A stretch of DNA of 64,000 nucleotides, taken from Carallia brachiata (Eukaryota > Streptophyta > Magnoliopsida > Malpighiales > Rhizophoraceae). The notes under the pieces were generated by a model that had not been told where the DNA came from, ran no database searches, and saw only the letters and a list, made by a program, of their open reading frames with translations. Shown in pieces: positions 37,006 through 50,955 of the stretch. Where the stretch lies: NCBI GenBank assembly GCA_021464245.1, contig JADCRB010000071.1, positions 3,162,001 to 3,226,000 of the forward strand, in the 5' to 3' direction. Position 1 is the first letter of the stretch; each line of letters opens with the position of its first letter. The translations under genes and the position numbers were made by a program.

Positions 37006-40000
37006 AGTGCCAGCGTGCATCGTAATGCCACTCAAATTATAAATTATCTGAAAGCCAAAATCCAAATGTACTTTCCAAACTTAAATCGGAGGTGTAATGT
37101 TTCATGTTGTGCACAAAATCATGACCTAATGAGTCTACTTCTTTTTTTTTTTTTTTCAATAAACTAATGAGTTTACACCGTAATTTACTTTGCATTTGCA
37201 TTGTGTCTCTCTTAAAAATATAATGTCAAGTTCCTGATTGGATAGTTGTAATTCCTAAATCGAGCAATAAAGCGGAACTATTGCCACGGCATCTGAGGCA
37301 GCTAGATATCTGACTCCACGAAGATCTCGTAATTGTGGCCATTCAGACGCTCATAAGGTGCATTTAGTTGACGTTTGAAGGCCAAGGGGAAGGATCCAAA
37401 ACAAGTGGGTGACAGTATTCCTGGGACCATATTCATCGGTCTCTCGATAGCTAATAGGTACTACTTAGTCATGAACATGGTTGGTCCGCATAAAGAGACT
37501 TCTTTACCAAAATTGGTATATAGAAGTGTTCTCTTACATATTTGTCAAGAGAGTTGTACGAGCTTATCAGCTTTAGAAAGTTTGATCTATCTATACTACA
37601 CATATGAAAGAATAAACCTATAGACCTAATAAGTATTATTGAACCATTCAAAATTCAGCAGGATTTGTATACATTTAGTTTCATCACTTAATAAATGTGG
37701 GATTTAAACCCGTAAATTTTCACATGGATTTGAGTTTCATAGCCATTTGAACTACACAAGCGGAGGTATATAAAGATATTGTTTGTAAAAGCTCTATAAC
37801 GGATGCCTACCCATCTAATTAGTCGAGTCCAGGCATGAACTAATTATATATATGAAAATGGTAAAGTTATATGAATACGGTATCTCTTTTTACTTGTATA
37901 TATAGGTTATTAATTTGGAAAAATGTCTATGATGATAATTTTTAATAGAAATTCCGAGTCAAAATTATCCAATGGATCAAAGGAAACATGTATATGATAT
38001 TAAATGTTAAGAAGTATATTATATAATTATATTTTATATAGTATTAAAGTGACTATTCAGTTTATACGATAATATTTAAAAATTTATTTATTTTTATTTC
38101 TATAATTTAATTATTTAATAATTTATATTAATTTTATGTCAATTAAATAATTTCATTAAATATTTTACTGATCTCAATAGGATTTGGAGATGAGAGCAAG
38201 ACCCAGAAAGAGAGTTGGAGACGTGAAAATGTAAATGGTGTGGGTTATTGTCGGTTCCGCATCAACGCAGGTGCAGCAGGGGTTACATCAGAAAGGGCTG
38301 GGCTCCACTGGCGGGACATTGTGGTAGGCTCTGCCCACATCTACTTCACGTGCCCCCCGGCCCATGCCATGCCTCCTTGGGCTCGCCGTGTACTCTCCAC
38401 CATGCCACCCAAGGTGGTCCATCCCCACTTCTTATTACTGGGGTCCCTATCAACAGCCTCGTGCCCTGTCTAATCAACTGTTAGCCGGTCAATGGCTGGG
38501 TCTTCTCCTCGGTTCCACGTGGGTTGATCGAACTTGACAGCTTGAGCTTGGGTTTCTGGGTCTTAATCGGCGGAAATTCACGTACATTAATGGTCAATTA
38601 TGGTTATTTTTGAGGAAGATTGAAGAAATTAAGCAATATATCCATACATACCCTCTCTAATAAAATAACATTGAGGTCAATTAATCATATCTGAATGTTG
38701 CATCAAATAAGAAAAAAAAAAAATCATGTACTATAATTTTTTGTTTGAAAGTTGTGTTTGTATTTAGTAATTTTGCATTATATTGTATTACACGACATCC
38801 CCTTTTGATGATTGTGGCTTTCTAAACAGTATTGTACTATATTGTTGCATGTGACATAAGTATTTAAAGCTGGCTCCAACATGATCTTTATTCAAGGAAA
38901 AAAAAAAAAAAAGTCAAGACCATTTTAGAATATATCATTTACTTGACATATTGTTTTGTTGTATACAATTGAAGACTAAAAAAAGAAACCGTGCCCTTAC
39001 AAGAACATAACACTATCTTATTGTCATGAAAATATTATCATCTTAACTACTAAATATAATTTGGTTACCACCAACTTAAAATCTGAAAATAAGATCTATA
39101 TTTTGTTTATAAAAAATATCTCTTTCTTCAATCTAATTAAATTAGAAAAAGAAAATATTGTTATTTTTTGGGCTTTTTTTGTCGTTTCCTAATTTAAGAT
39201 TGTAGTGTATTTCGAAAAAATTTCAGCCTCCCCTTCAACGAAAAAGATTTTGCCGATCGGGCTTAACATTGGCTTTTGATGCTTAATATTACTATCCTAA
39301 ACTTCCTGTAAGTAAAAATCTGAAGTAAAGCACTCGATGATATCAGTTGTTTTGCGAAAAAAGAAATGAGCCGATTTCCTTTTTTTTTTTTTTTTTTTCT
39401 AATTAACAGGTTTTTGTGGAGACGGGTAATTTATAGGTGTTGCAAAAAGAAAGAAATGACTTGTGACATAGTTTTCCAAAATTACTCCTGATTCACGTGA
39501 CGTGTAGTACCTAGAAGACCATTCCTTTTCTCATCCTTCCGCTGGGGGCCAAAAAAAAAAAAAAAAAAAAAGAAGGATGTTTTTAAGCCTCAAACTTTTT
39601 TCGATGCTCTAATTTGGTTCCTCTCTCTCTCTGCGTGTGTGTTTTTTTTTTAATTATCACAACTGTAATCTCGTGTTTTGTTATTAAGCTTCTGTTTGAT
39701 TTTTTTGGTTTAAAACTTCGATATCCAAAAGTTAATTGGTCGACTAATCTAGTGCGAGTTAGGTGGACTCATGAAGGGGGGTTAAAACTCTCTTAGTGTC
39801 TATTTTTTTTATTTATAAGACTCAAATCTAAAATTTTATTTAAAAAAAATAAATTTTTTGTCATTTAAATTAATAGGTGTTGATGGCTGTTGTTTGATAT
39901 TGGTCCTTTTGATACCCTGTATCGGGAAATGTCAGTCAGGCGGCCCAGATGTCAATTGGCTTGGGCTTCCAGTAATATAGTGCAGCCCAGCACTACTTGG

Positions 40001-40083
40001 TGCTGTTATTATATATTATTTATATATTCATGTGCTTGGCAAAAAGTTTTATATATAAATATAAAACTATATATAAATATATA

Positions 40084-40124
<41 letters not shown>

Positions 40125-41082
40125 TGTGCATAATTTTTTTTAAGACAATTATTAAATTAAATACAATAAAATCGATGACCCCATGATTTAATTCCATTTT
40201 AATAATTTTGTGTTGATTTCGTTTTGACTGCACAAGCTCTTTGCTTATGTCTTCTTATTTATTTCTGTGGCCACATGCCATTCGATTTTCAGGCCACGTC
40301 AAAGAAAAGGGAGGTTAATAAAACAATATGAAAATTTGCCGGCGAGATAGTTAAGCAGACGTAGGCAGGAGAGGGAGACATGAATATGATTATGAAAATA
40401 GTACAGAGAAGCCCTGCACTAAATTGTAATATTGGAGAGATCGAAAATTGCGGAACAAAGGCCGGCCGGCCTTCAATCAAATGCTTAAACTAATACAATT
40501 ATGAAAGCTGTAATTCCACTGGCTGATAGTCAATGACATTGTTATGCAACTAATTAAGTAAATGACAATCGAAGTGAAGGGGGTGAATTTAGTCTTTATG
40601 CGAATAATCACATTTAATAATGAGAACTACAAATATACATTCAACGATTATGATAATATAATATAATTCAACTTAGTGGATGACATTTCCTCAAACAATT
40701 TCTAAGTACTTGATCAATGCCTGTCGATCTCGATTTCTGACTAAATGTTGAGCTGACAACAAAATCATCATAAATATAATGGCATTCTTTCTTAACATAA
40801 TCAAGATCGACAGAAAATCTACATGCCTCCAGAAAGACTAGAAGAAAAAGGGAAGAACAGTTGTAGATGTAAGGATAACAGTTTCCAACGGAACTATCAG
40901 TTTCCTGCGGGAACAGTTGGAAAAAAAAAAGAATGTTCTTTTTCCATATATCAACAAATTGAAAAGAAGCTCCTCGCAAGGAGTTCGACAGAAACTTTAA
41001 TAGGATTAGACGGGAGTTCATGTGGTTTCCGGATACCGGAATCTAGTGCCAAAAAAACGAATTGAAAAGAAAGAAAAAGCCT
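37006..41082. other. Intergenic, nothing recognised
   Basis: Mostly AT-rich. 38200-38520 is a GC-richer island with overlapping short frames in several registers but no family match, so I do not call a gene. A TA microsatellite lies at 40091-40120. The last 400 bases are the 3' flank of the kinase gene. Confidence 0.5.
40091..40120. repeat. (TA)n microsatellite
   Basis: Uninterrupted TA run of about 30 bases. Confidence 0.95.
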
Positions 41083-43048
41083 TTATTTAGCGGGTCTCCT
41101 GCTATCCCCAAAGCGCCTGTAAGGATCTTGCATTCTCTGCACTTCCATGGCACCAAACACGCCATACCCACTTTCCTCAATGCCTCCACCATCATCATCA
41201 CCAGCCTGCCTTAGTGCCAGCACCTCTTCCCTAACTTTCCCACTTTCTGTTCTTGATTGCACAGCTAATGCCTTAGTAGAGGGCCTCTGCTCGCTGTTTT
41301 TCAACAACCTAACAACTTCTTTCATGGTTGGCCGCTTGTCAGGCTCGTTTTGCACGCACAGAGCAGCAACATTGAGCACTTGTTTCAATTGCCTTTCGTC
41401 GAAGTTTCCTCGGAGCCTTGGATCCACTAGTTCCTTGAACTTGCCTTGGATTATCAATGGCTCCACCCATTCTGTGATGGTCCTTTTCACTCCACCAGGG
41501 AGCTTTTCTATTGGTTTTCTGCCGGTGATGATTTCTAGCAACAGGATGCCAAAGCTATATACATCGCAACTCTCAGAAACTTTTCCCCACATAGCATATT
41601 CCGGTGCTAGATAGCCTAATGTGCCCTTGACACGAGTTGTCATGTGACTAACACCTTCTGGGATTAGCTTAGCGAATCCAAAATCTGCAACTAGTGGCTC
41701 AAAATCTGAGTCCAGAAGCACATTACTGGCTTTTATGTCTCTATGAATGATGTGGGGAGTAACCTCGTGATGCAAGTACCTGATCAACAACATAAGAGGA
41801 AATAATCTTCATCAGAATTAATGGATGATTGGCCCAAATTTAACGGTCTTCTAGAGTTTGGTTTTAGATAAAGATGGCTAGTAGTCTTGTGCATTTCTGA
41901 CTTTGACAGGATCTTCATTACAAGGAGGCAAAAAGAATTTGACTGTATCCGACCTTCCCAATTCAGTGTTAATTTTGGGATTTTAGACCCAACAATTTAA
42001 TTTTGGGGTTGAACTTATTTTTGATGTAAACCCATATCAAAAGTACCCGGAGGAATAATAATTCCTGGAACTAATTGAATTCAGATCATTTCATTGAAAA
42101 AAATTCCTAGAACAATATCAGATCTATTATACTCAGATATGGAGAATGGAGAAAGGAACATCATCATATTCCTCTCTAAAAGTAATTCAAACATCAAAGC
42201 TAATATTTGAGTCTTTGAGGTGTGTATCTGTCATGCTTCCATATGATTTCACCAGTCACACAAAGAAGAATCATATACTTATATATTCATGTAATAAAAA
42301 TAAATAGATGGGACTTGAAACTCACAGTAAGCCTTCTGCTGACCCAATTGCGATTTTCATTCTCCTTTTCCAGTCCAGCTGAACTTCTGCAGCGTATTGA
42401 CCGTGGAGATGAGACAGCAGGCTAAGATTGGGCATGTAATCGTACACTATGAGCCGTTGATCGGTCCCGGCACAATATCCCCTGAGGCCTAGCAGATTCT
42501 TATGCCGAACCCTTCCAAGAACTTCAACTTCCACGGCAAATTCCATTTCAGCTTTCGAATTCATCGCTTTCAATTTTTTAACTGCGATCTGCATTTCCAT
42601 GACAGAGCATATATCATTATTTTCTCAAAAACATAGCAGTTTCGTAACAATGCGTAAATAAGAGGGATTATAATTAGACCTGAAGACCATCGGCAGTTTT
42701 ACCCCAGTAGACACTTCCGAATCCGCCTTCTCCAAGCTTGTTATCCTCACTGAAACCATTTGTTGCTGCATGCAATTCCTTGTACGTGAATATCCTCCAA
42801 GAATTATTGCTAGCTGCTGCAATTACATGTGCCCTGCAATATATATATATATCACAACTGGCATCAATCACAAGCTTAAACATTGAAACACCCCAAAATT
42901 AATTTTCTTCAATGAATATTAAAGCTTAAAATATTTGGACCAAAAGTTAAACATTGAAACCCCATAAAACTAATATGATCAGAACTATTAGTTTCGTGTA
43001 CCCTTCATCAACCGCCTTCCTGCCACAACAACTCACGGATGATCCCAT
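41083..43048 (-). CDS. PTI1-like receptor-like cytoplasmic kinase (At3g15890-type)
   Basis: A serine/threonine (annotated PTI1-like tyrosine-type) signalling kinase, probably tethered to the plasma membrane. Four exons on the minus strand: 43048-43002, 42833-42680, 42588-42326, 41779-41083; 1161 bases, 386 residues, all GT-AG, in frame. MGSSVSCCG at the N-terminus fits N-myristoylation (Gly2) plus palmitoylation (Cys7, Cys8). Kinase landmarks: glycine loop LGEGGFGSV (49-57), AVK with Lys71, HRDIKASN (167-174, Asp169), DFG (187-189), [10 protein letters not shown] in the activation segment, DVYSFG, and RPTMKEVV in the last subdomain. All catalytic residues are present, so it should be an active RD kinase. 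A low-complexity acidic/glycine tail follows the domain. It has no extracellular or transmembrane segment. The family name rests on recalled similarity of N-terminus and exon layout. Confidence 0.92.
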
Positions 43049-43286
43049 AGCTTCGCATATGGGCTGGAAGCGTGGCACTCGAAATTAAATTCAGCTTCTA
43101 GGAAGTGGCATATTTCCTTTTTCTATAAACAAGACAAAAGCTAAGTTAATTCCGTCACTTTTCTCTGATGTCATGGCCGACCTTGGCCGGCCTGTGTACA
43201 AAAATTATAAACTATTGTCTATAAGATTTAGAAGCTTCAATGATGTAATCGCATACATGAATATAATTTAGCATCTGTCTCTTTTC

Positions 43287-43318
<32 letters not shown>

Positions 43319-44815
43319 CGTGAAAAATGGCATAATTAAGTGCTCTATTTTAGGCCTACTGAATAACATGTTTAAAAGTCCGTCCAACAAGAGATTTTAA
43401 ACTTAGGTTTTTTCTTTTTTGGTAACTTGGAACAAGGTTCATCTCCAAGAAGAACAAAACAAAACTTGGAATAAAGTTAATATGTAGAATCACACAGCAT
43501 TGGATATCAGTCTTGTGAAAAATGAAAAAAAAAACATATTTAATTCAGCGGTACTTTGGACGGGCTAACCTATGGAATCATATATGATGGCACACTGGAC
43601 AATCAAAAAACAAGGGGATAAAAATTCAAAAATTGGCAATTACATTGGAATGAAGTTAATCCAATAAACAACTTTGAATTCTAGTGAGATGGATTTTTTT
43701 CTCACGTGCAAACCAAACAACTGTATTATGTTAATTGCTAGATTCAATTACATTTTTTTTTTAGTTGAGTCATTTTTACTTTCAAGTCATAGAGAATTTA
43801 AAGCCATTCTCATTTCGCAAATTGAAGTAATCTAATCACAACTAGCTACTTCTACCATAAGGCTTCAACTCTATAACAATCATCACTTTGCTAATGCGAT
43901 TTGTTTTAGTTATGCCGCGAAATTTAAAAAACTTAGTACAAGACACTAAATTAGACTTATAATATCATTTGATTACAGTATTAAAATAAAAGTATATTGA
44001 CAAATCATGAAAATTTCGCAAGAGAATTAACAGTTCTTTGATACTATTATTATTATTATTATTATTTTTACAAAAATAGAAAGTAAATGTAACATTCTAC
44101 AATTTCATTAAAAAAGATTACAACCGTGAGAGGTTCTAAGCGATGGAGGGTAAACCTATACTTAACATCATGCCAGTAGCACTTTTAGCCTCACCAATTC
44201 GCTTGGCCAGGTCTCAAATCTACGACCTCTTCAAACACTAGATTGGAACCAGTCGGGCCAGTCAATTGGTGGTTTTGATACTAAAAGTTTTTTTTTTTTT
44301 TTGACCGATGATAATGCACGTGGGAAACTGTCTAGCCCATGAATCGTCAATTGATCAACAGAGAGTATGGAAGCCCAAAAGTATTTGGGTCCAGCCCAGG
44401 CCAATGGACCAGATATTGTATAGCCTGTTGTTGTAATTCTTATGCCCAAAGCTAAAAAGGCCGAAATATAATATTTGAGATTATCAAGGGACCGTAAGGG
44501 TAATATTATAAAGTAAAAGATCAACGAAAATGAAAAACAAAGAAGTGCAAATAACGCAACAAATTGTAACGGTCAGATTTTTCAAAAACTCCTTTTTAGT
44601 CCACCAAATCTAAATTTTGAACAAGATTTTTTGAATTCTCTTTCTAACCCACAGAGGGGGTTAAATATTTCTGTGGAGTAAGGACAGCTAAAATGATAAA
44701 TAGGCGGAGCGTGTGAGGGGTAAAGAAGTAAATCGACAGTCACGGCGTGAAAGCCACGAGCGGAACTCAAAAAAAAAAAAAAAAACGTAACTATAATAAT
44801 TAAAAAACAAAAAAA
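43049..44815. other. Intergenic / kinase promoter side
   Basis: AT-rich DNA with T-runs (43288-43312) and an (ATT)n run near 44046-44066. From about 44330 to 44815 composition is more even; this may be the promoter of whatever is transcribed from the duplicated region that follows. Nothing coding recognised. Confidence 0.45.
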
Positions 44816-45877
44816 GCACCTCAAGCCGCTGTTTTTGTTGCTTCTTTTCTTTGTTTCTTCTTTTTTTTCTACTTGCATTCTGCTATAAAGCATTCTTGAA
44901 AATTGTGGAGTTTTAATCAAACAGAGGAGGTGAGGTAATCTTTAATCATTCTCTCTTCCGTTTTTTTTTTCTCCCCTAATTTTTTATTTTCAGTTTTTAA
45001 TTTGTTTTTATTATTTTTGTTCGATCGTTCTAGAAGCAGGTGAGAACAGGTAATCTTTAATCGTATGCCCTGCGTTTTGATCTCTTTCTTGATAATATTG
45101 CACTAATCGTTCTTTCTTTTTTTTTTTTTTTGTAATCTTGGTTTCTTGGTTTATTGTCAGAAAGAGCGGTGAGTTTGACACAGAGGTAATCTTTCTTGTT
45201 CTTGCTAACATTTATCTTTTTTTTTGTTTTGTTTTTTTTTTCTTTAATTTCCTTTTTCAATGTCTAGTTTGTTGCTAACCTTCTACTGATCTTTTTCTTG
45301 AAGGAAGTGGTTAGGGTTTTGATACACATTGTTAAATCTTTATTAACAATTTTTGAATAATATTACACCAAATTATTATGTCTCGCTTAATCTTGTTATT
45401 CCTATTTAGTTTTTATTTTTTCCAATTTTTATTCTTCGGTTTCTATTTTGTTTTTCTTAACTGTTATCTATCTTTCTTGAAACGGCGATCTGTGGGATTC
45501 TGATGCTCGCCTTTTATAATTATGTCCTGCGTTTTGATTTGTTTCTCAATTTTATTACACTAATCTTTCTTTCTTGGTTAATTTCGGATGAAGCGGTCAG
45601 TTTGACGTTGAATATGGTAGTTAGCTGTTGGTGGTGGTCAGTTTTGTGATCTTTTACACTAATCTATTTTTCTTGATGGAAATTGCGGAGTTTTATATAG
45701 GGGAGAGGTAATCTTTAACCATTATTTGTTTCATTTTAGTTTTTTTTTTTTTTTTCTATTGCTAATATGGTCCTAACCTTTTATTGAACCAATCATTATT
45801 TCTTGGTTAATCTTGTTCAGAAGAATGGAGGGCTTCTTCATCTTTCAGACTTGCCACATTATTTCTAGGGTAATCTT
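44816..45877 (+). repeat. Leader-like block P, first copy
   Basis: Begins GCCGCTGTTTTTGTTGCTTC, contains TGCTATAAAGC (44880-44890) and several short purine segments each followed by GGTAATCTTT (near 44935, 45050, 45186, 45708) inside T-rich DNA. It matches 46905-47830 in order. The repeated AG|GTAATCTTT after each purine segment looks like exon ends with 5' splice sites, but no coding frame is shared. Function unknown. Confidence 0.6.
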
Positions 45878-46904
45878 GATTTAATTATTATTGTCATGCT
45901 TTCTTGGGAGTTTTTTGGCTTATAAAATCTCCCAACAGTTTTTTTTTTTTTTTGAGTCCTTTGATTTGTAAATGTAAAGTACCCTGTAGTGAGAAATTTG
46001 TTTGGGAAAAAAATTGGCGAATTTGAACAATGATGAATGCTAGAAAACGAAATACAATTCAATTAAATATGTCAATTTATATTCCAAGCAAGCACTCCTA
46101 GATTTTTCGAAATCAAGTGCCAATTATCAAGTGTATGATTTCATAGAATGCGAGCAATGTGTTCATAGTCGGTTACTTAGCTGGTTCTGCTACTCTCTAG
46201 TGTATAAGGTGTTTGAACTGAAGAGAAGATAAAGTGAAACAAAAGTGTAAAACAGTGTGCTCAATTTTTGAAGCAATTCTCCTCTATTATGGTTTTCATT
46301 TTCTCAAACCCTGCCAAGTCTCAGCAGTACAATCAGTGTTTTCTTTTTTGCTGTTGTTTTTGTTTTTCTTTTTTGGCTGTTCATTACATCAAAGATTCCT
46401 AATGCAAGCTAATTTTATTGGTTGCTGTTGAGGTTGATGCCGCTGTCTATTTCCTGCTTGCTGGAATAGCTGCTGCTGCTGTGATTGGTCTATTATGGCT
46501 GAGGCTGAGATGATAGGAACTGAACTCAGAAATCATTGTAGACTTCATAACTGCTTCTTGCTGGCTGCTGAACATGGGAAAAAGCTACTGCTGGAATTCT
46601 TCTGCTACTACTGTTATGCTGCCGCTTCTGCATTGGTTCTGATCTGCTGTTGCTCTTTCTGACTTGGGTGAAGCCGCTTCTGGCTTGATGAAGCTCCTGC
46701 TATCGGTTTGCTGTCTTGCTGTGACTTTCGATCCTGTTCCATTGAAGCTGCTATCACTGCTAAAGGTACTGCTGCAACTTGAATTGATTCAGCAGCTCCA
46801 AATTCTTCAGTCTCAACGTCGCTGATTTTGTAACAGGTTCTTCTTCTTCTTCTTTTTTCTCCTTTTCTTTTTCTGTTTATTGATGCCTCCAAATTACAGC
46901 AAAC

Positions 46905-47830
46905 ACCTCTGTTTTTGTTGCTTCTTTTCTTTGTTTTTTCTGTTTTCTACTTGCTTTCTGCTATAAAGCTTTCTTGAAAATTGTGGAGTTTTGAGCAAGC
47001 AGAGGAGGAGGGGCAAATCTTCAATCATTCTATCTTCTTGTTTTTTTTTTGCCTAATTATTATTTTCAGTTTTTTATTTGTTTTCTATTATTTTGTAAAT
47101 TTTTCTAGAAGCAGAGAAGAACAGGTAATCTTTAATCGTATGCCTCCGTTTTGATCACTTTCTTGATAATATTGCGCTAATCGTTCTTTTGTTTTTTTCT
47201 TTTCTGTTTTTTGGTTTCTCGGTTTATTGTCAGATAGAGCGGTAAGTTTGACAAAGAGGTAATCTTTCTTCTTCTTGATACTATTTTTCTCTTTTTTTTC
47301 TTTAATTTCCTTTTTCAATTTCTAATTTTTTGCTAACCTTCTGCTGATCCTTTTCTTGAAGGAAGTTGTTCCGGTTTTGATACACATTGTTAAATCTTCA
47401 TTAACAATTTTTGAATAATATTACACCAAATATTATGTCTCGCTTAATCTTGTTATTCCTATTCAGTTTCTTTTCTTTTTTTTTTCCGAACTTTTATTCT
47501 TCAGTTTCCATTTTTTTTTTAAAACCTTTTATCAATCTTTCTTCAAACGGCAAGCTGTGAGATTCTGAAGCTCATCTTTTATGTTTATGTCCAGCGTTTG
47601 ATTTATTTCTTGATACTATTACACTAACCTTTTTTGGTCTAATTTCTTCCGCTAAAATTTTCCGTCTATCTTTCTTGGAGGAAATTGTGGGGTTTTAATA
47701 TAGGGAAGAGCTAATCTTTAACCACTATTTGTTTCATTTTTTTTTTTCTCAATTGCAATGTTCCTAACCTTTTATTGAACTAATCATTATTTTTTGGTTA
47801 ATTTTGTTCAGCAGAATGGAGGGATTCAGA
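46905..47830 (+). repeat. Leader-like block P, second copy
   Basis: Repeats 44816-45850 with the same order: TTTTTGTTGCTTCTTTTCTT, CTATAAAGC (46962), and purine segments followed by GGTAATCTTT near 47125 and 47260; near 47708 the corresponding site reads GCTAATCTTT. It has a few deletions relative to the first copy. It has no counterpart in the second 5.1-kb copy. Confidence 0.75.
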
Positions 47831-49000
47831 ATCTGCTGCTTCTTGCTGGCTGCTGCACATGGGAAGAATCTGCTGCTGGAATTCTTCTGCTGCTGCAGGT
47901 CTGCCGTTGCTTCTGCATTGGTTCTGATCTGTTGTTGCTCTTTCTAACTTGGTGAAGCTGCTTCTGGCTTGATGAAGTTCCTGCTATCTGTTTTCTGTCT
48001 TGCTTTGACTTTTGATCCTGTTCCATTGAAGCCGCTGTTAATGCCAAGGCTGATGCTGCAACTTGAATTGATTCAGCAGCTCCAAGTTCTTTGGTCTCAA
48101 CGTCACTGATATTGTAGCAGGTTCTTCTTCTTCTTTTTTTTCTCCTTTTCTCTTTCTGTATACTGATGCCTCAAAATTATTTTTCTGCAGGAAGTGTTTG
48201 ACCTACCTATGTGATTCCAAGCCGAACAATGACCTCTGGCTATTTTGCCCATGATGCATTCAGCTTATATTAGCAACCTTTCCCATTTGAGTACGCTGAA
48301 TAATTGCTGCTAAAGTTCTATTATTGTATGCTATCTGAGAAAGAAGCTAAATTTACCTTAGTTTTCCATATGTTTCTTTTTTTGTGTTTATTCAGTTATT
48401 ATGTTGTCTTTATACTTCTGCCTCTGGTCTTATTTCCTTTTTTTTTTTTCCCTTTTCCTTTTCCCATTCAACCAACATAGATAGGATATCTCACTATTAG
48501 CCTTCAATTGAACAGGTTAGTGGCAAGCAAATTGAAGCTTGGTGCCCCTCATAGTATTCTGCTGGTTCTTTATATTTTGGTTCATCTGCATAAGCAAATA
48601 AACAATCACGGCATCTGAGGAGTTGTTCTTTTTTTTTTTTTTTTGGAAGCACCATTTTTATAGTATTTGAATTTGAATCCTGATAGCGATGCATGCTGTG
48701 GGTTGTTTTCAGGTAATACATCGACCTCCTATTTCTCTATCACTTGGGAGCTCTGTGTGTATCTTTCACAACTTCTGGCAGATAAGACTGTGCTGTTACA
48801 TTTCAGAGCTTAACGTCATGACTTGTGGGATTTGTTAGTAGGCAAACCTTCTTTTATGACCTGAGGCAGGCAAGTTGCTTTTTTATGTTGACCATCCGAT
48901 CATTGCCTTACAAGTATTTTCTGGGGACAACCATTTCGAGGTAACATGTCGTCTTCTTGCTTAAAAATAGACTATATGCTAATTTTTTGATGTTGCTTGT

Positions 49001-50080
49001 GCATTGGAATACCTCCTCGGTTATTAGTGCAATTCATGAATTCAACAATGGAGAAGCAGTGGCATCAAGGAAAGGTTTCATCTAGCCAATGGAGGTTTCA
49101 GGTTGTATCCACTTTCTTTATTCTTCTTCCGTTCTCCTTGGCAATAATCTTGTGATATTGTTATTCCTATGTGTGTTTTTGTTCATTTAAACATTGTCCA
49201 ACCCTCGTGCTAAAATATAGGCATTGAGAGTTATTTTGAAGGATTGTAGTTCACGCAAAATCCCATTTTCATTCCATTTTTGACAAAAAAGTTTATGAAA
49301 GTGACAAGGAATCATATGAGTTTTGAGAGTCAATTTGGAACAGTGAGATGTCCTCAACTCAAAATTTAAATCACTTAATAGGATTTATTGTCTGTGAAAT
49401 TTTACCGCGTGAAAAGCAAGTTTTACTTGAGAATATTTTCATTAGAAAATCTCTTTTACACACAAACAAGTTTCATAAATAAAGTTTACAATCATGGAAA
49501 ACCTCGGTTATTAGTGCAATTTTTTTGTAGTTGCTTCTGCATTGGAATACCTACTTGGTTATCGACGCAATTCGTGAATTCAACAATGAAGAGGCAGTGG
49601 CATCGGGGAAAGGTTTCATTTAGCCCAAATGGAGGTTTCAGGTACTGTTCACTTTCTTTATTCTTCTTCCTTTTTCCTTGGCAATAATTTTATGAGATTG
49701 TTATTATTCCTATGGGTGTTTTTGTTCATTTATATATTGTCCAACCCTCATGCCAAAAGATAGGTACTGAGAGTTGATTTGAAGGATTGTAGTTCACGCA
49801 AAATCCCATTTTCATTTATTTTTTTGACAAAAAATTTACGATCTGGAAAGGAATCGTGTAGGTTTTGAGAGTTGATGGGGTACAGTAAGGTCCTCAACCC
49901 AAAATTTAAACCATTTCATGGAATTTGTTGTCTATGAAATTTAACCTCATAAAAACCAAGTTTCACTTGAGAGTATGAAGCAAAAAAGGCACTAGCACTA
50001 AACTGCTTTACTTGCATGCAAGGTAATTGCCTTAGATAATCAAGAGGCCCCTTTTAGGGCCTCCTGATTTTATTAGAAAA
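49001..50080. repeat. ~540-bp tandem units, two copies
   Basis: The anchor GCATTGGAATACCT occurs at 49001 and 49539 (538 apart). Each unit continues with GTGCAATTC.TGAATTCAACAATG, a T-rich stretch, CCCATTTTCATT, TGACAAAA and CACACAAACAA. No conserved frame. Confidence 0.8.
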
Positions 50081-50955
50081 TGTTTTACACACAAACAACT
50101 TTCATAAATAAATTTTACAATTGAAGGTGAAAAATATAAAAATTTTGACCATGTAGCAATAGATAATTATATATGGGGACTATTTGGATACAAATATAAT
50201 AGGAAGCATGTTGGGACATTGTACTATGGTTTAGAGTGCCTGCTTGGTCTTGCTTTTGGAACTTCGGGTTAGGCCATTATGTGAAAGATTATCTCCCAAA
50301 ATAGCCTAGCTAATGTTTGGTCTCTGCAGCAGGAATTATATCGGAAGATCTCTGCCAGAGTGAGTTTTTATTGACATCCGGAGTCCCGGCCACAGACAGG
50401 AAAGCGTGGAGGCTTTGTCCACACGATTTATTTTCATTTTCATAGGAAAACATCAGGAATAAACTACTAGGTTTAAAAAAATTTCTCAACCATCTCTCTC
50501 TGATCCTTCTATCAGGATTTGGCACTTTGACTCTTTGAGGGTTTTTTGCTTTACCTCTCCAATCATTTAAACCTAAAAAACGAGTGTTTGTTATCATCTG
50601 GAGGCACCCATGTGAGCAAAATTTTCAACAACCATGCATATATAGGTTTCAAGAATGCTGACCACTGACAAGGGCGATTTCTAGCCAGGCGGACGACCCC
50701 ATGACTTGTTACTTTCCAAACTTTTTCAACAGAGAATTTTGCTCAACTCAGCAGCATTCCTTTTGTGTTTAACCATCATGTATGGTTAATTATTGGAATG
50801 TGTTGATTTGACATGTCAAGCTGTGGCATGGCGAGTGATGCAATGTAGGTCTCAATTATTAGCACACCTCACCCTCTTTGTCTCCACAAGTTCTCTTTTT
50901 CAGTCCAAAACCACTAGAACAAGTAAAAATGGGTTTCTTAGAGGGTGTCCATTGT

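Larger units (their letters stand above)
45878..50955. repeat. Tandem duplication of ~5.1 kb, copy I
   Basis: Collinear with 50956-56093. Matching landmarks: GTGAGAAATTTGTTTGGG (45990 / 51055), CTATTTCCTGCT (46447 / 51492), the Gln-codon-rich minus-strand frame (46614 / 51587), ATAGATAGG before a 3' segment (48476 / 52196), the ~540-bp units, CATCCGGAGTCCCG (50375 / 55523), and the end GAGGGTGTCCAT (50941 / 56082). Copy I additionally contains a second copy of block P (46905-47830) and of the segment 46560-46890 (47840-48190). Confidence 0.85.

Noticed and set aside
38240..38484. GC-richer island with overlapping 77-78 codon frames
   Set aside because: Two overlapping frames in different registers, no domain, no splice or promoter context supporting a gene.
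41147..41614. 155-codon plus-strand frame over the kinase exon
   Set aside because: Antisense shadow of the kinase C-terminal exon.
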